From Evansella cellulosilytica DSM 2522 (GTDB lineage Bacteria > Bacillota > Bacilli > Bacillales > Salisediminibacteriaceae), in NCBI RefSeq assembly GCF_000177235.2, contig NC_014829.1, positions 4,340,001-4,404,000 of the forward strand: a stretch of 64,000 nucleotides of DNA, written 5' to 3'. The notes under the pieces were generated by a model. It saw only the letters and a program-made list of their open reading frames with translations, searched no databases and had not been told where the DNA came from. Shown piece after piece: positions 57,625 to 64,000 of this stretch; position 1 is the first letter of the stretch, and each line of letters begins with the position of its first letter. Made by a program: the position numbers and the translations under genes.

Positions 57625-58464
57625 TTACACTCGATTAAATTCATCTGGATTTGGACCGACGCGCTCGTCTTCGTTTAGTGCGTTGATTTTTTCCATATCC
57701 TCATTTGTAAGTTCGAAATTAAACACATCTGCGTTTTCAGCGATTCGATGTGGTTTTACCGATTTAGGAATTGTTACAACTTCATTTTGTAAATCCCAGC
57801 GTAAAATGACTTGAGATACTGACTTGTTATATTTGTTTGCAATCTCTGTTAATGTCGGATGATCAAGAAGCTGTCCTTGCATTAATGGGGACCAAGCTTC
57901 AAGCTGGATATTATTGTTTTTACAAAAAGTGTGTAATTCCTTTTGTGTTAGTTTAGGATGATATTCTACTTGGTTCACCATCGGTACGATGTCACATTGA
58001 TCAATCACGTCTTGCAGGTGGTGAACTTGGAAGTTACTGACTCCGATTGCACGAATTTTGCCATCGTTATAAAGCTTCTCTAGTGCCTTCCACGTATCAA
58101 TATATTTTCCTTCAGCAGGAACTGGCCAGTGAATTAAATATAGATCTAAATAATCAAGGCCAAGCTTGTTTAGCGTTTCATCGAAAGCAGCTAACGTCTT
58201 GTCATAGCCTTGGTTTGAGTTCCAAACCTTTGATGTAATGAAGAGTTCTTCACGTGGCACATTTACTTCAGCAATTGCTTTACCAACACCTTCTTCATTG
58301 CCGTATATTGCCGCTGTATCAATGCTTCTGTAGCCATGCTCAATCGCTGCTTTCACAGAGCTTACAACTTCTTCCCCATCTTGCACTTTAAAAACACCAA
58401 GTCCTAGCCAAGGCATTTTCACTCCATTATGTAGTGTTGTTGCGCTTTGTAAGTCTTTTAGCAT
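57625..58464 (-). CDS. aldo/keto reductase (YvgN/2,5-diketogluconate reductase type)
   Basis: 279-aa NADPH-dependent TIM-barrel reductase of aldehydes or ketones. Catalytic tetrad: Asp and Tyr in RSIDTAAIYGNE, Lys in FITSKVWN, His in YLIHWPVP. The cofactor region is VTIPKSVKPHRIAENADVF. Close in type to the Bacillus glyoxal/methylglyoxal reductases. Start ATG at 58464 with AAGGAGAG; the frame is open 18 codons further but without a site. Head-to-tail with the epimerase gene, gap 75 bases. Confidence 0.92.
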   Translation of the reverse strand: MLKDLQSATTLHNGVKMPWLGLGVFKVQDGEEVVSSVKAAIEHGYRSIDTAAIYGNEEGVGKAIAEVNVPREELFITSKVWNSNQGYDKTLAAFDETLNKLGLDYLDLYLIHWPVPAEGKYIDTWKALEKLYNDGKIRAIGVSNFQVHHLQDVIDQCDIVPMVNQVEYHPKLTQKELHTFCKNNNIQLEAWSPLMQGQLLDHPTLTEIANKYNKSVSQVILRWDLQNEVVTIPKSVKPHRIAENADVFNFELTNEDMEKINALNEDERVGPNPDEFNRV

Positions 58465-58538
58465 ACGTACACTCTCCTTATTCGTATTTTTATCAAAAAT
58501 GGTTTGCTTAGGAAGCAAACTTCATTTTTCAACAGAAG

Positions 58539-59384
58539 TTATAGCTTAACGTAATCTCTCCACTTATGGACTGGCTGCCAATTCAATAATTTTTTAGCTT
58601 TTTCGTTACTTAATAACGTTTCGTAGCCTGAAATCTCCTTTTTCAGTTCTACTTCTGGAAAAACGGATGACATTAGTTCTTTACTTTCTATGTCCATGCT
58701 CGTTTCATCTGCCGCTAAATTTAGCGCAACCGAGCCAAGCCCGTCCGTTTCAACAGCTAATCGATACGCAGTTGCAGCATCTCTCGTATCAATATAACTC
58801 CAAACGATTGTTTTTCTTATTTCTGGGTTATGAATAAAGTCCGGAAAATTTTGATACATTTCTGGAGTAATCACATTCCCTAAACGCATAGATACTACTT
58901 GCATGCCTGTTCTTTGGTTAATCATATCAGCTGTTTTTTCATTAACGATTTTAGACAATCCGTAGCTTTCTTCCGGTAATTGTGGATGCTCTTCGTCAAC
59001 CGGTACGTACTGTGGTGTTAAGTTTTGCTTTGAAAAGCAGATTCCATAAGAGGATTCGCTCGATGAAATGACTGCTTTCTTGATTCCTAATGTGCTAGCG
59101 GCTTCAAGAATATTATATGTAGACATTACATTGTTTTCAAATGTTACCTCATTCGGATGAGAATAAGCTACAGGTATTGCTGCTAAGTGGATAACCGCAT
59201 CCGCTCCAGCTAACACGCCATATACTTCACCTAGATTTGTTAAATCAACAATTACTGTCTGACAAAGCGGCTCTGCTGGATGCTTTAAATCTGCATTGAC
59301 TACCTCATAGCCATGATTTAAAAATTCTTTTATAACATCTCTACCTAAAAGGCCACTTCCACCAGTTACTACTACTTTTCCCAT
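58539..59384 (-). CDS. NAD-dependent epimerase/dehydratase (extended SDR)
   Basis: 281 aa. Nucleotide motif VVTGGSGLLGRDVI at the N-terminus; active-site pattern SSSESSYG followed by EESYGLSKIVNEK, giving Ser and the YxxxK pair. Extended SDRs act on nucleotide sugars or related carbonyls; the substrate cannot be read. Start ATG at 59384 with GAGGAG seven bases upstream; an ATG one codon earlier is too close. The frame extends to 59492 without a site. Confidence 0.88.
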   Translation of the reverse strand: MGKVVVTGGSGLLGRDVIKEFLNHGYEVVNADLKHPAEPLCQTVIVDLTNLGEVYGVLAGADAVIHLAAIPVAYSHPNEVTFENNVMSTYNILEAASTLGIKKAVISSSESSYGICFSKQNLTPQYVPVDEEHPQLPEESYGLSKIVNEKTADMINQRTGMQVVSMRLGNVITPEMYQNFPDFIHNPEIRKTIVWSYIDTRDAATAYRLAVETDGLGSVALNLAADETSMDIESKELMSSVFPEVELKKEISGYETLLSNEKAKKLLNWQPVHKWRDYVKL

Positions 59385-59677
59385 CATCCCACTCCTCATT
59401 AAACTTCTTTTTTGAATCGTTCGTGACACTGTGAAGTATACGCGTTCTATTTTATTTAAACAATTACTGAAATTTTGTAAATATAATAACACTCTGTTGA
59501 TTAAGTATAGTTAGGGTTAGTTACTTACTTTTATTGTGTTGGTGGTTCGTACGGGGTTGTGCATTTGACTTTTTCGTAGTTACGCATGGTTCACCCAAAG
59601 TTACACACGATTTACCAATTTCATTCCAATATTCACTAACGAAAGAGGACTCAAAAGGTAAAACTAACCTTTTAAGA
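59385..59677. other. intergenic region with degenerate 21-bp phased units
   Basis: At about 59570-59615 TAGTTACGCATGGTTCACCCA and AAGTTACACACGATTTACC follow the 21-bp consensus. No gene is supported. Confidence 0.5.
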
Positions 59678-59846
59678 AGGCCACTGAAAAAGTGGCGTTC
59701 TTTCACTTTTTCAGTGGCCTAAGCAATGTGTGAAGTCGTTGCAATCGTTTAAAAGCCTGATAGGAATGGGTTTATCCTATCAGGCGCGCAACTGCAATAC
59801 AAATAAAAGGCACTGAAAAAGTTGTTTTGTACTTTTTCAGTGACCT
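59678..59846. repeat. triple-hairpin dispersed element, copy 2
   Basis: GGCCACTGAAAAAGTG..CACTTTTTCAGTGGCC, GCCTGATAGGA..TCCTATCAGGC, and GGCACTGAAAAAGT..ACTTTTTCAGTGACC, with the same linkers as copy 1 (CTAAGCAATGTG, GCAATCGTT, CAATACAAATAAAA). Confidence 0.88.
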
Positions 59847-59873
59847 CCCTTTTTAGTCCCTCTTTAGCAATCG

Positions 59874-60503
59874 TTATTTTGTTCCAAATAAGCGGTCTCC
59901 AGCGTCTCCTAGTCCTGGTACGATGTAGCCTTTTTCATTAAGTCTATCGTCCATTGCAGCTAAGTAGATGTCAACGTCAGGATGGTGCTTCTGTACTTCC
60001 TCGACTCCTTCAGGTGCTGCAACTAAACACATGAGCTTCATGTTTTTAGCGCCACGCTTTTTCAATGAGTTGATAGCCTCAACAGCCGATCCGCCTGTAG
60101 CAAGCATTGGATCGATGACAATGAATTCACGTTCTTCAACGTCTTTCGGAAGCTTGACGTAATACTCAACTGGCTTTAACGTTTCTGGGTCACGGTATAG
60201 ACCGACATGTCCAACTTTTGCTGCTGGAATAAGTTTTAAAATACCGTCAACCATACCTAATCCTGCTCTTAGTATCGGAACAAGCCCAAGCTTTTTCCCA
60301 GCAATTTGTTTACTCTTGGCTAAGCCAACTGGCGTTTCGACTTCGACATCTTGTAGCGGTAGGTCTCTCGTAATTTCAAATGCCATGAGGCTAGCTACCT
60401 CATCAATGAGCTCACGAAACTCCTTTGTACCTGTATTTTTATTTCTTATGTAAGTTAACTTATGTTGAATAAGCGGATGATCAAAAACAAACACTTTACT
60501 CAT
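59874..60503 (-). CDS. upp: uracil phosphoribosyltransferase
   Basis: 209 aa. Converts uracil and PRPP to UMP (pyrimidine salvage). PRPP loop [18 protein letters not shown]; uracil-binding [17 protein letters not shown] at the C-terminus. N-terminus [20 protein letters not shown] is typical. Ribosome site AAAGGAGC before ATG at 60503. Position upstream of glyA and near atp follows Bacillus order. Confidence 0.97.
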   Translation of the reverse strand: MSKVFVFDHPLIQHKLTYIRNKNTGTKEFRELIDEVASLMAFEITRDLPLQDVEVETPVGLAKSKQIAGKKLGLVPILRAGLGMVDGILKLIPAAKVGHVGLYRDPETLKPVEYYVKLPKDVEEREFIVIDPMLATGGSAVEAINSLKKRGAKNMKLMCLVAAPEGVEEVQKHHPDVDIYLAAMDDRLNEKGYIVPGLGDAGDRLFGTK

Positions 60504-60718
60504 TTAAAAAGCTCCTTTTTGTTTCAATGACACATTGTCATTGAAATATTTTTCTGTTTTTCTCCACATTCTCTTTGAAAATTCTACATAAAAATGGTGT
60601 GTGATTCAAGCAACAATTTACTTTTATCTTATTATGTTACTTATTTTTCACATTTATCATCTATTATTTTGAGGGAACCGCTATGAATGGTGTATACTGA
60701 AACGGTAAATTTAGGCTG

Positions 60719-61030
60719 ATGGATGGAGTGGAAAATCACTTGAATTCGCTATTATACTTTCCTATTTATATTTTTCCGATTATTGGTGTTGTTGCAGTTG
60801 GCTTCTTTTTTTCTGAAAATCGTAAAGAAGAAGCACTTTTTTTAAAGTTGGTTGGTTTTTTCTTTCTCGGTACGCTAATTTTTTGGTACAGCTTTTTTCC
60901 TATTGCAGTCGGACTAGCTGTTGGTTTTTATCTTATCCATCGTTTTCGCAAGGTAAATGTGAAAGCGAAGAGAATCGTGCTTATTTGTGGATTTATCGTT
61001 GCTGTTATTAGTGAATGGATTGTTTTTTAA
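60719..61030 (+). CDS. small membrane protein, unknown family
   Basis: 103 aa with three hydrophobic segments (LLYFPIYIFPIIGVVAVGFF; LVGFFFLGTLIFWYSFFPIA; IVLICGFIVAVISEWIVF) and short basic loops (RFRKVNVKAKR). No family was recognised. The start is unclear: ATG at 60719 lacks a clean ribosome site, while a GTG three codons on (VENHLNSLL) has GGATGGA. Opposite in strand to upp and convergent with glyA, sharing a terminator with it. Confidence 0.6.
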   Translation: MDGVENHLNSLLYFPIYIFPIIGVVAVGFFFSENRKEEALFLKLVGFFFLGTLIFWYSFFPIAVGLAVGFYLIHRFRKVNVKAKRIVLICGFIVAVISEWIVF

Positions 61031-61044
61031 ATAGGAATAAGAAA

Positions 61045-61080
61045 AGAAACGCCCTAGCTGTATCGAGCTGGGGCGTTTCT
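61045..61080. terminator. bidirectional terminator between the membrane gene and glyA
   Basis: AGAAACGCCCTAGCT, 6-base loop, AGCTGGGGCGTTTCT with A and T tracts on both sides (TTTTCTT); stem about 15 bp with one G-T pair. Confidence 0.88.
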
Positions 61081-61092
61081 TTTCTTACCTTA

Positions 61093-62364
61093 TTATAGAG
61101 AGTATTTGTCGTAAAGTGGGAATTGTGCTGTTAATGCTTCCACATCTTTGCGTGCTTTTGCTAGTACTTCCTCGTTGTCGTGTGCTTTCAATACAGATGC
61201 AATAATTTCACCTGTTTTTGCCATTGCTTCTTCATTAAAGCCGCGTGAAGTTGCTGCTGCCGTTCCGATACGAAGGCCGCTCGTTACGAATGGACTTTCT
61301 GGATCGTAAGGAATCGTGTTTTTATTCGTTGTAATCGCTACTTCGTCCAGCGCCTCTTCTGCAATTTTTCCAGTAATACCTAAGCTACGAAGGTCTAAAA
61401 GCACTAGGTGGTTGTCTGTTCCACCTGATACTAAATCAATGCCGTTTTCCGTTAATGCTGTTGCTAAAGCTACGGCATTCTTTTTCACTTGCTCTGAGTA
61501 TTGTTTGAACTCGTCAGTAAGTGCTTCACCTAATGCCACTGCTTTTGCAGAAATTACGTGCATTAATGGACCGCCTTGAAGCCCTGGAAAAATGGCTTTA
61601 TCGATTTTCTTGCCGTATTCTTCTTTACATAGGATCATCCCACCGCGAGGTCCGCGTAACGTCTTGTGTGTTGTCGTAGTGACGAAATCTGCATATGGTA
61701 CGGGGTTTGGATGGTGGCCAGTTGCTACTAATCCAGCAATGTGAGCCATATCTACCATTAAGTAAGCGCCAACTTCGTCTGCAATTTCACGGAACTTTGC
61801 AAAGTCAATTTCTCTTGGATATGCTGATGCACCTGCTACGATCATTTTAGGCTTGTTTTCTACCGCTTTCGCGCGCACATCCTCGTAATTGATTTTCCCA
61901 GTTTCCTTGTCCACGCCGTACTCAATAAAATTATATTGCTTACCACTGAAGTTTACTGGGCTTCCGTGTGTTAAGTGCCCACCGTGGGATAAGTTCATGC
62001 CAAGTACTGTGTCACCAACTTCTAAAAATGCAAAGTAAACAGCCATGTTCGCTTGTGCACCAGAGTGTGGTTGTACGTTTGCATGCTCAGCACCAAATAG
62101 CTCTTTCGCACGGTCTCTTGCAATGTCCTCAACAACATCAACATGCTCACAGCCACCGTAGTAACGCTTATGCGGGTAGCCTTCTGCATACTTATTTGTT
62201 AATACAGATCCTTGCGCTTCCATTACAGCTTCTGAGACGAAGTTTTCTGACGCGATTAACTCAATGTTCGATCGCTGGCGACCAAGCTCTGCTTCAATCG
62301 CTTTATATACTTCTACATCTTGCTTTTTTACTGCAGGTAATTTACCAGTTTGTGTTGTAGTCAC
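61093..62364 (-). CDS. glyA: serine hydroxymethyltransferase
   Basis: 423 aa. PLP enzyme interconverting serine and glycine with tetrahydrofolate, the main one-carbon source. PLP Lys in [18 protein letters not shown]; folate/PLP residues in [20 protein letters not shown] and [18 protein letters not shown]. Full length. Start ATG at 62364 with GGAGGATTCCCCCG. Lies 124 bases downstream of ywlG on the same strand. Confidence 0.97.
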   Translation of the reverse strand: MTTTQTGKLPAVKKQDVEVYKAIEAELGRQRSNIELIASENFVSEAVMEAQGSVLTNKYAEGYPHKRYYGGCEHVDVVEDIARDRAKELFGAEHANVQPHSGAQANMAVYFAFLEVGDTVLGMNLSHGGHLTHGSPVNFSGKQYNFIEYGVDKETGKINYEDVRAKAVENKPKMIVAGASAYPREIDFAKFREIADEVGAYLMVDMAHIAGLVATGHHPNPVPYADFVTTTTHKTLRGPRGGMILCKEEYGKKIDKAIFPGLQGGPLMHVISAKAVALGEALTDEFKQYSEQVKKNAVALATALTENGIDLVSGGTDNHLVLLDLRSLGITGKIAEEALDEVAITTNKNTIPYDPESPFVTSGLRIGTAAATSRGFNEEAMAKTGEIIASVLKAHDNEEVLAKARKDVEALTAQFPLYDKYSL

Positions 62365-62487
62365 GGGGGAATCCTCCTTCTAATCGTAAAAAATAGTTCT
62401 CTCTTAAGTAAAACATTTTAAGAGTATGCCGAACTGGTTTTCTTTCATAAATTCTATCTTCTCTTAAAATGAGAGAAATTTCAATCA

Positions 62488-63057
62488 TTAATGACAAGAT
62501 TGGTTATTTTTTCCCGTATGATAAATCGCTCGTTCACCGCCGATTAGCTTTGGACGAGTCGTCGCCATCGTCATATGCGCTTCGCCAATCGTTTTTATTT
62601 TACTCCGTACCGGTACTGCAACTCGCTTTAAGTGCATACCAATGAGTGTGTCGCCTATATCTATTCCTGCATCTGCTTTTATTTCTTCGACTAAAACAGG
62701 GGATGTCATGTTTTCAAATGCGAAGGCTGCCATGGATCCTCCTGCAGATGGAATAGGGATAGCGGAAACACGCTCGTAACCGTATTTGTCTGCTACATTA
62801 CCTTGGATAACTAACGCTCTATTTAAATGCTCACAGCATTGAAAAGCGAGATCGACACCTGTTTTCTCGGCGAAATCGTGCAATGCAGTCCAAATTTCTG
62901 CCGCTGCATCAACTGTGCCTGCACTCCCTATATGCTTTCCAATAACCTCGCTCGTACTCGTGCCAACTACGAGCAGCTGGCCTTCTTCTAGCTTTGCTAC
63001 CTCTTGAAGATCATCCAACACTGTTTTTACTGAATGTTTGATCGATGAAAAATCCAA
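62488..63057 (-). CDS. ywlG: YwlG/TIGR01440 family protein
   Basis: 189 aa, UPF0340 family. Signature parts: GQLLVVGTSTSEVIGKHIGS, LAFQCCEHLNRALVI and MHLKRVAVPVRSKIKTIGEA. Function unknown. I start at the TTG at 63057 behind AAAGGAGGGAGAATC, which gives the usual length; the frame opens at 63111 in the rpiB end with no site. Sits between rpiB and glyA as in Bacillus. Confidence 0.9.
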   Translation of the reverse strand: MDFSSIKHSVKTVLDDLQEVAKLEEGQLLVVGTSTSEVIGKHIGSAGTVDAAAEIWTALHDFAEKTGVDLAFQCCEHLNRALVIQGNVADKYGYERVSAIPIPSAGGSMAAFAFENMTSPVLVEEIKADAGIDIGDTLIGMHLKRVAVPVRSKIKTIGEAHMTMATTRPKLIGGERAIYHTGKNNQSCH

Positions 63058-63107
63058 CAGGATTCTCCCTCCTTTGTAGTAGACGAAGGAATGAAGGCTG
63101 AGACACC

Positions 63108-63560
63108 TCACCCTTCATTACCTTTGTTTTCGTATTCTGCTATTTTTCCTATTCTTTGGAGATGACGTCCACCTTCAAACTCCGTTGATAGCCAGATCCG
63201 TACAATTTCCAATGCAACTCCTGGGCCAATTACACGTGCGCCCATCGCTAACACGTTCGTATCGTTATGCTCACGTGTTGCTTTTGCGGAAAATAAATCA
63301 TGTACAAGTGCACAGCGTACACCTTTTACTTTGTTCGCTGCAATTGACATGCCGATGCCTGTCCCACAAATAAGAATGCCACGATCGACATCTCCTCTTG
63401 CGACTTTTTCAGCTACTGGCAAACCATAATCAGCGTAATCGACAGATTGAGAACAATCACATCCGGCGTCTTCTACTTCTATATTCATCTCGTTTAATAA
63501 TTGCTTGATTTGCTCTTTTAGATCATATCCTCCATGATCCGCTCCAATCGCTACCTTCAA
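63108..63560 (-). CDS. rpiB: ribose-5-phosphate isomerase B / sugar-phosphate isomerase
   Basis: 150 aa. VAIGADHGGYDLKEQIKQLL holds the phosphate loop and the ring-opening His region; catalytic Cys in ILICGTGIGMSIAANKVKGV; DCSQSVDYADYGLPVAE is conserved. Interconverts ribulose 5-phosphate and ribose 5-phosphate, or a related sugar phosphate. Same gene as ywlF of B. subtilis. Confidence 0.94.
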   Translation of the reverse strand: MKVAIGADHGGYDLKEQIKQLLNEMNIEVEDAGCDCSQSVDYADYGLPVAEKVARGDVDRGILICGTGIGMSIAANKVKGVRCALVHDLFSAKATREHNDTNVLAMGARVIGPGVALEIVRIWLSTEFEGGRHLQRIGKIAEYENKGNEG

Positions 63561-63661
63561 TTTACTTCCTCCTCATTTCCAACGACGTTGTTCCTCTATG
63601 TCTATAGTAGCGTATATACGAAATTTTCCAACACTTTTTTCTCGTTTTATAAGAAAAACGT

Positions 63662-63685
63662 ATAACAGCTTCATCAAGCTGTTAT
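63662..63685 (-). terminator. hairpin downstream of ywlE
   Basis: ATAACAGCTT, CATC, AAGCTGTTAT: 10-bp perfect stem; on the minus strand a T run follows three bases later (ACGTTTTTC). Confidence 0.7.
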
Positions 63686-63735
63686 TAAAGTCTTTTCTTT
63701 AACTCGATGGAATTTCGCCGAAGACTTCATACGAC

Positions 63736-64000
63736 TTAGTTTTCCTTCTCAAGCTTTTCTATCAATTTATTTATTGCTTGTTCAATTTCTTTAGCTGTGT
63801 TTTCATACATTTCTTCTGTCCCACCATACGGGTCACTAATGTCAAAGCCAGGCAGTTCAGAGGCAAGCTGATAAATTGCTTCTTGTTCGTTTTCTAATTC
63901 TCTTATCAATTGCTCTCTTTGTTCTTCTGTATTTTGCTCATTCCCATGCAATGAAGCCCTTTTTAGTTCAAACTGTGCTACACGCTTTTTAAAGCGTTCT
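63736..64000 (-). CDS. ywlE: low-molecular-weight protein phosphatase YwlE, C-terminal part
   Basis: Partial: the frame runs off the window edge, so the N-terminus with the CX5R loop is not seen. The visible 87 residues include FDISDPYGGTEEMYENTAKE, where DP(Y/F)GG holds the general-acid Asp of this phosphatase family, and a charged helix with EEQREQLIRELENEQEAIYQ that many bacillary members have. In B. subtilis YwlE is a protein-arginine phosphatase. Its place upstream of rpiB supports the call. A short open frame from the ATG-like codon at 63951 is not the true start. Confidence 0.82.
   Translation of the reverse strand, partial: ERFKKRVAQFELKRASLHGNEQNTEEQREQLIRELENEQEAIYQLASELPGFDISDPYGGTEEMYENTAKEIEQAINKLIEKLEKEN

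Noticed and set aside
62365-62487. Riboswitch before glyA
   Set aside because: The leader is short and shows only weak AT-rich hairpins; no glycine or THF riboswitch core was seen.

Overview
The window reads as a chromosomal segment of a spore-forming, low-GC, alkaliphilic member of the Bacillaceae. Three things support this. The gene order mbl-spoIIID / spoIIQ / spoIID-murAA-ywmB-ywzB / atp / upp-glyA-ywlG-rpiB-ywlE is the conserved Bacillus order. Sporulation and flagellar genes are present. The ATP synthase a and c subunits carry residues known from alkaliphilic Bacillus: Lys and Gly at the positions numbered 180 and 212 in B. pseudofirmus, and a P51xxE54xxP57 motif in the c subunit. The genus cannot be fixed from sequence alone. 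No rRNA, tRNA, CRISPR array, prophage or IS element was seen. One single-strand-type (Y1/HUH) transposase is present.

Region by region. (1) 1-13.5 kb is an accessory stretch with GNAT acetyltransferases, SAM methyltransferases, a DinB protein, a VOC protein, an unknown conserved protein, a beta-propeller-like lipoprotein, a polysaccharide deacetylase and a large NlpC/P60 cell-wall hydrolase. It is dense in dispersed GGGACGGTTCTCG palindromes and in a composite nested repeat. (2) 14.1-14.9 kb holds three small acidic lipoproteins in tandem. (3) 15.2-20.6 kb carries fabZ, an EpuA-family membrane protein, flhP, flhO, mbl and spoIIID; a 21-bp-phased repeat block lies upstream of fabZ. (4) 21.4-31.6 kb carries spoIIQ, two paralogous FxLYD lipoproteins around a DUF4177 gene, a 20-unit array of a 52-bp repeat, spoIID, murAA, ywmB and ywzB. 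(5) 32.4-42.1 kb is an eleven-gene nuoABCDHIJKLMN operon without nuoE, nuoF or nuoG. (6) 42.2-45.7 kb is a repeat-rich gap with a REP-associated-type transposase followed by 17 copies of a 91-bp hairpin unit. (7) 45.8-53.4 kb is the complete atpZIBEFHAGDC operon with a recognisable sigma-A-type promoter. (8) 54.2-64 kb carries a secreted subtilisin-like protease, an aldo/keto reductase, an NAD-dependent epimerase, upp, a small membrane protein, glyA, ywlG, rpiB and the 3' part of ywlE.

How it fits together. The nuo and atp operons make a proton-motive-force module: a quinone-reducing complex I core without its NADH-oxidising arm, next to an F1Fo synthase with alkaliphile adaptations. Many surface proteins are strongly acidic, as expected for a cell living at high external pH. 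Between the conserved blocks lie several unrelated repeat systems: long tandem arrays, dispersed palindromes, a triple-hairpin element and helically phased 21-bp repeats. These are the least explained part of the window. The most notable are the transposase plus 91-bp hairpin array, the palindrome cluster in the first 12 kb, and the 21-bp-phased repeat family found at four separate loci.
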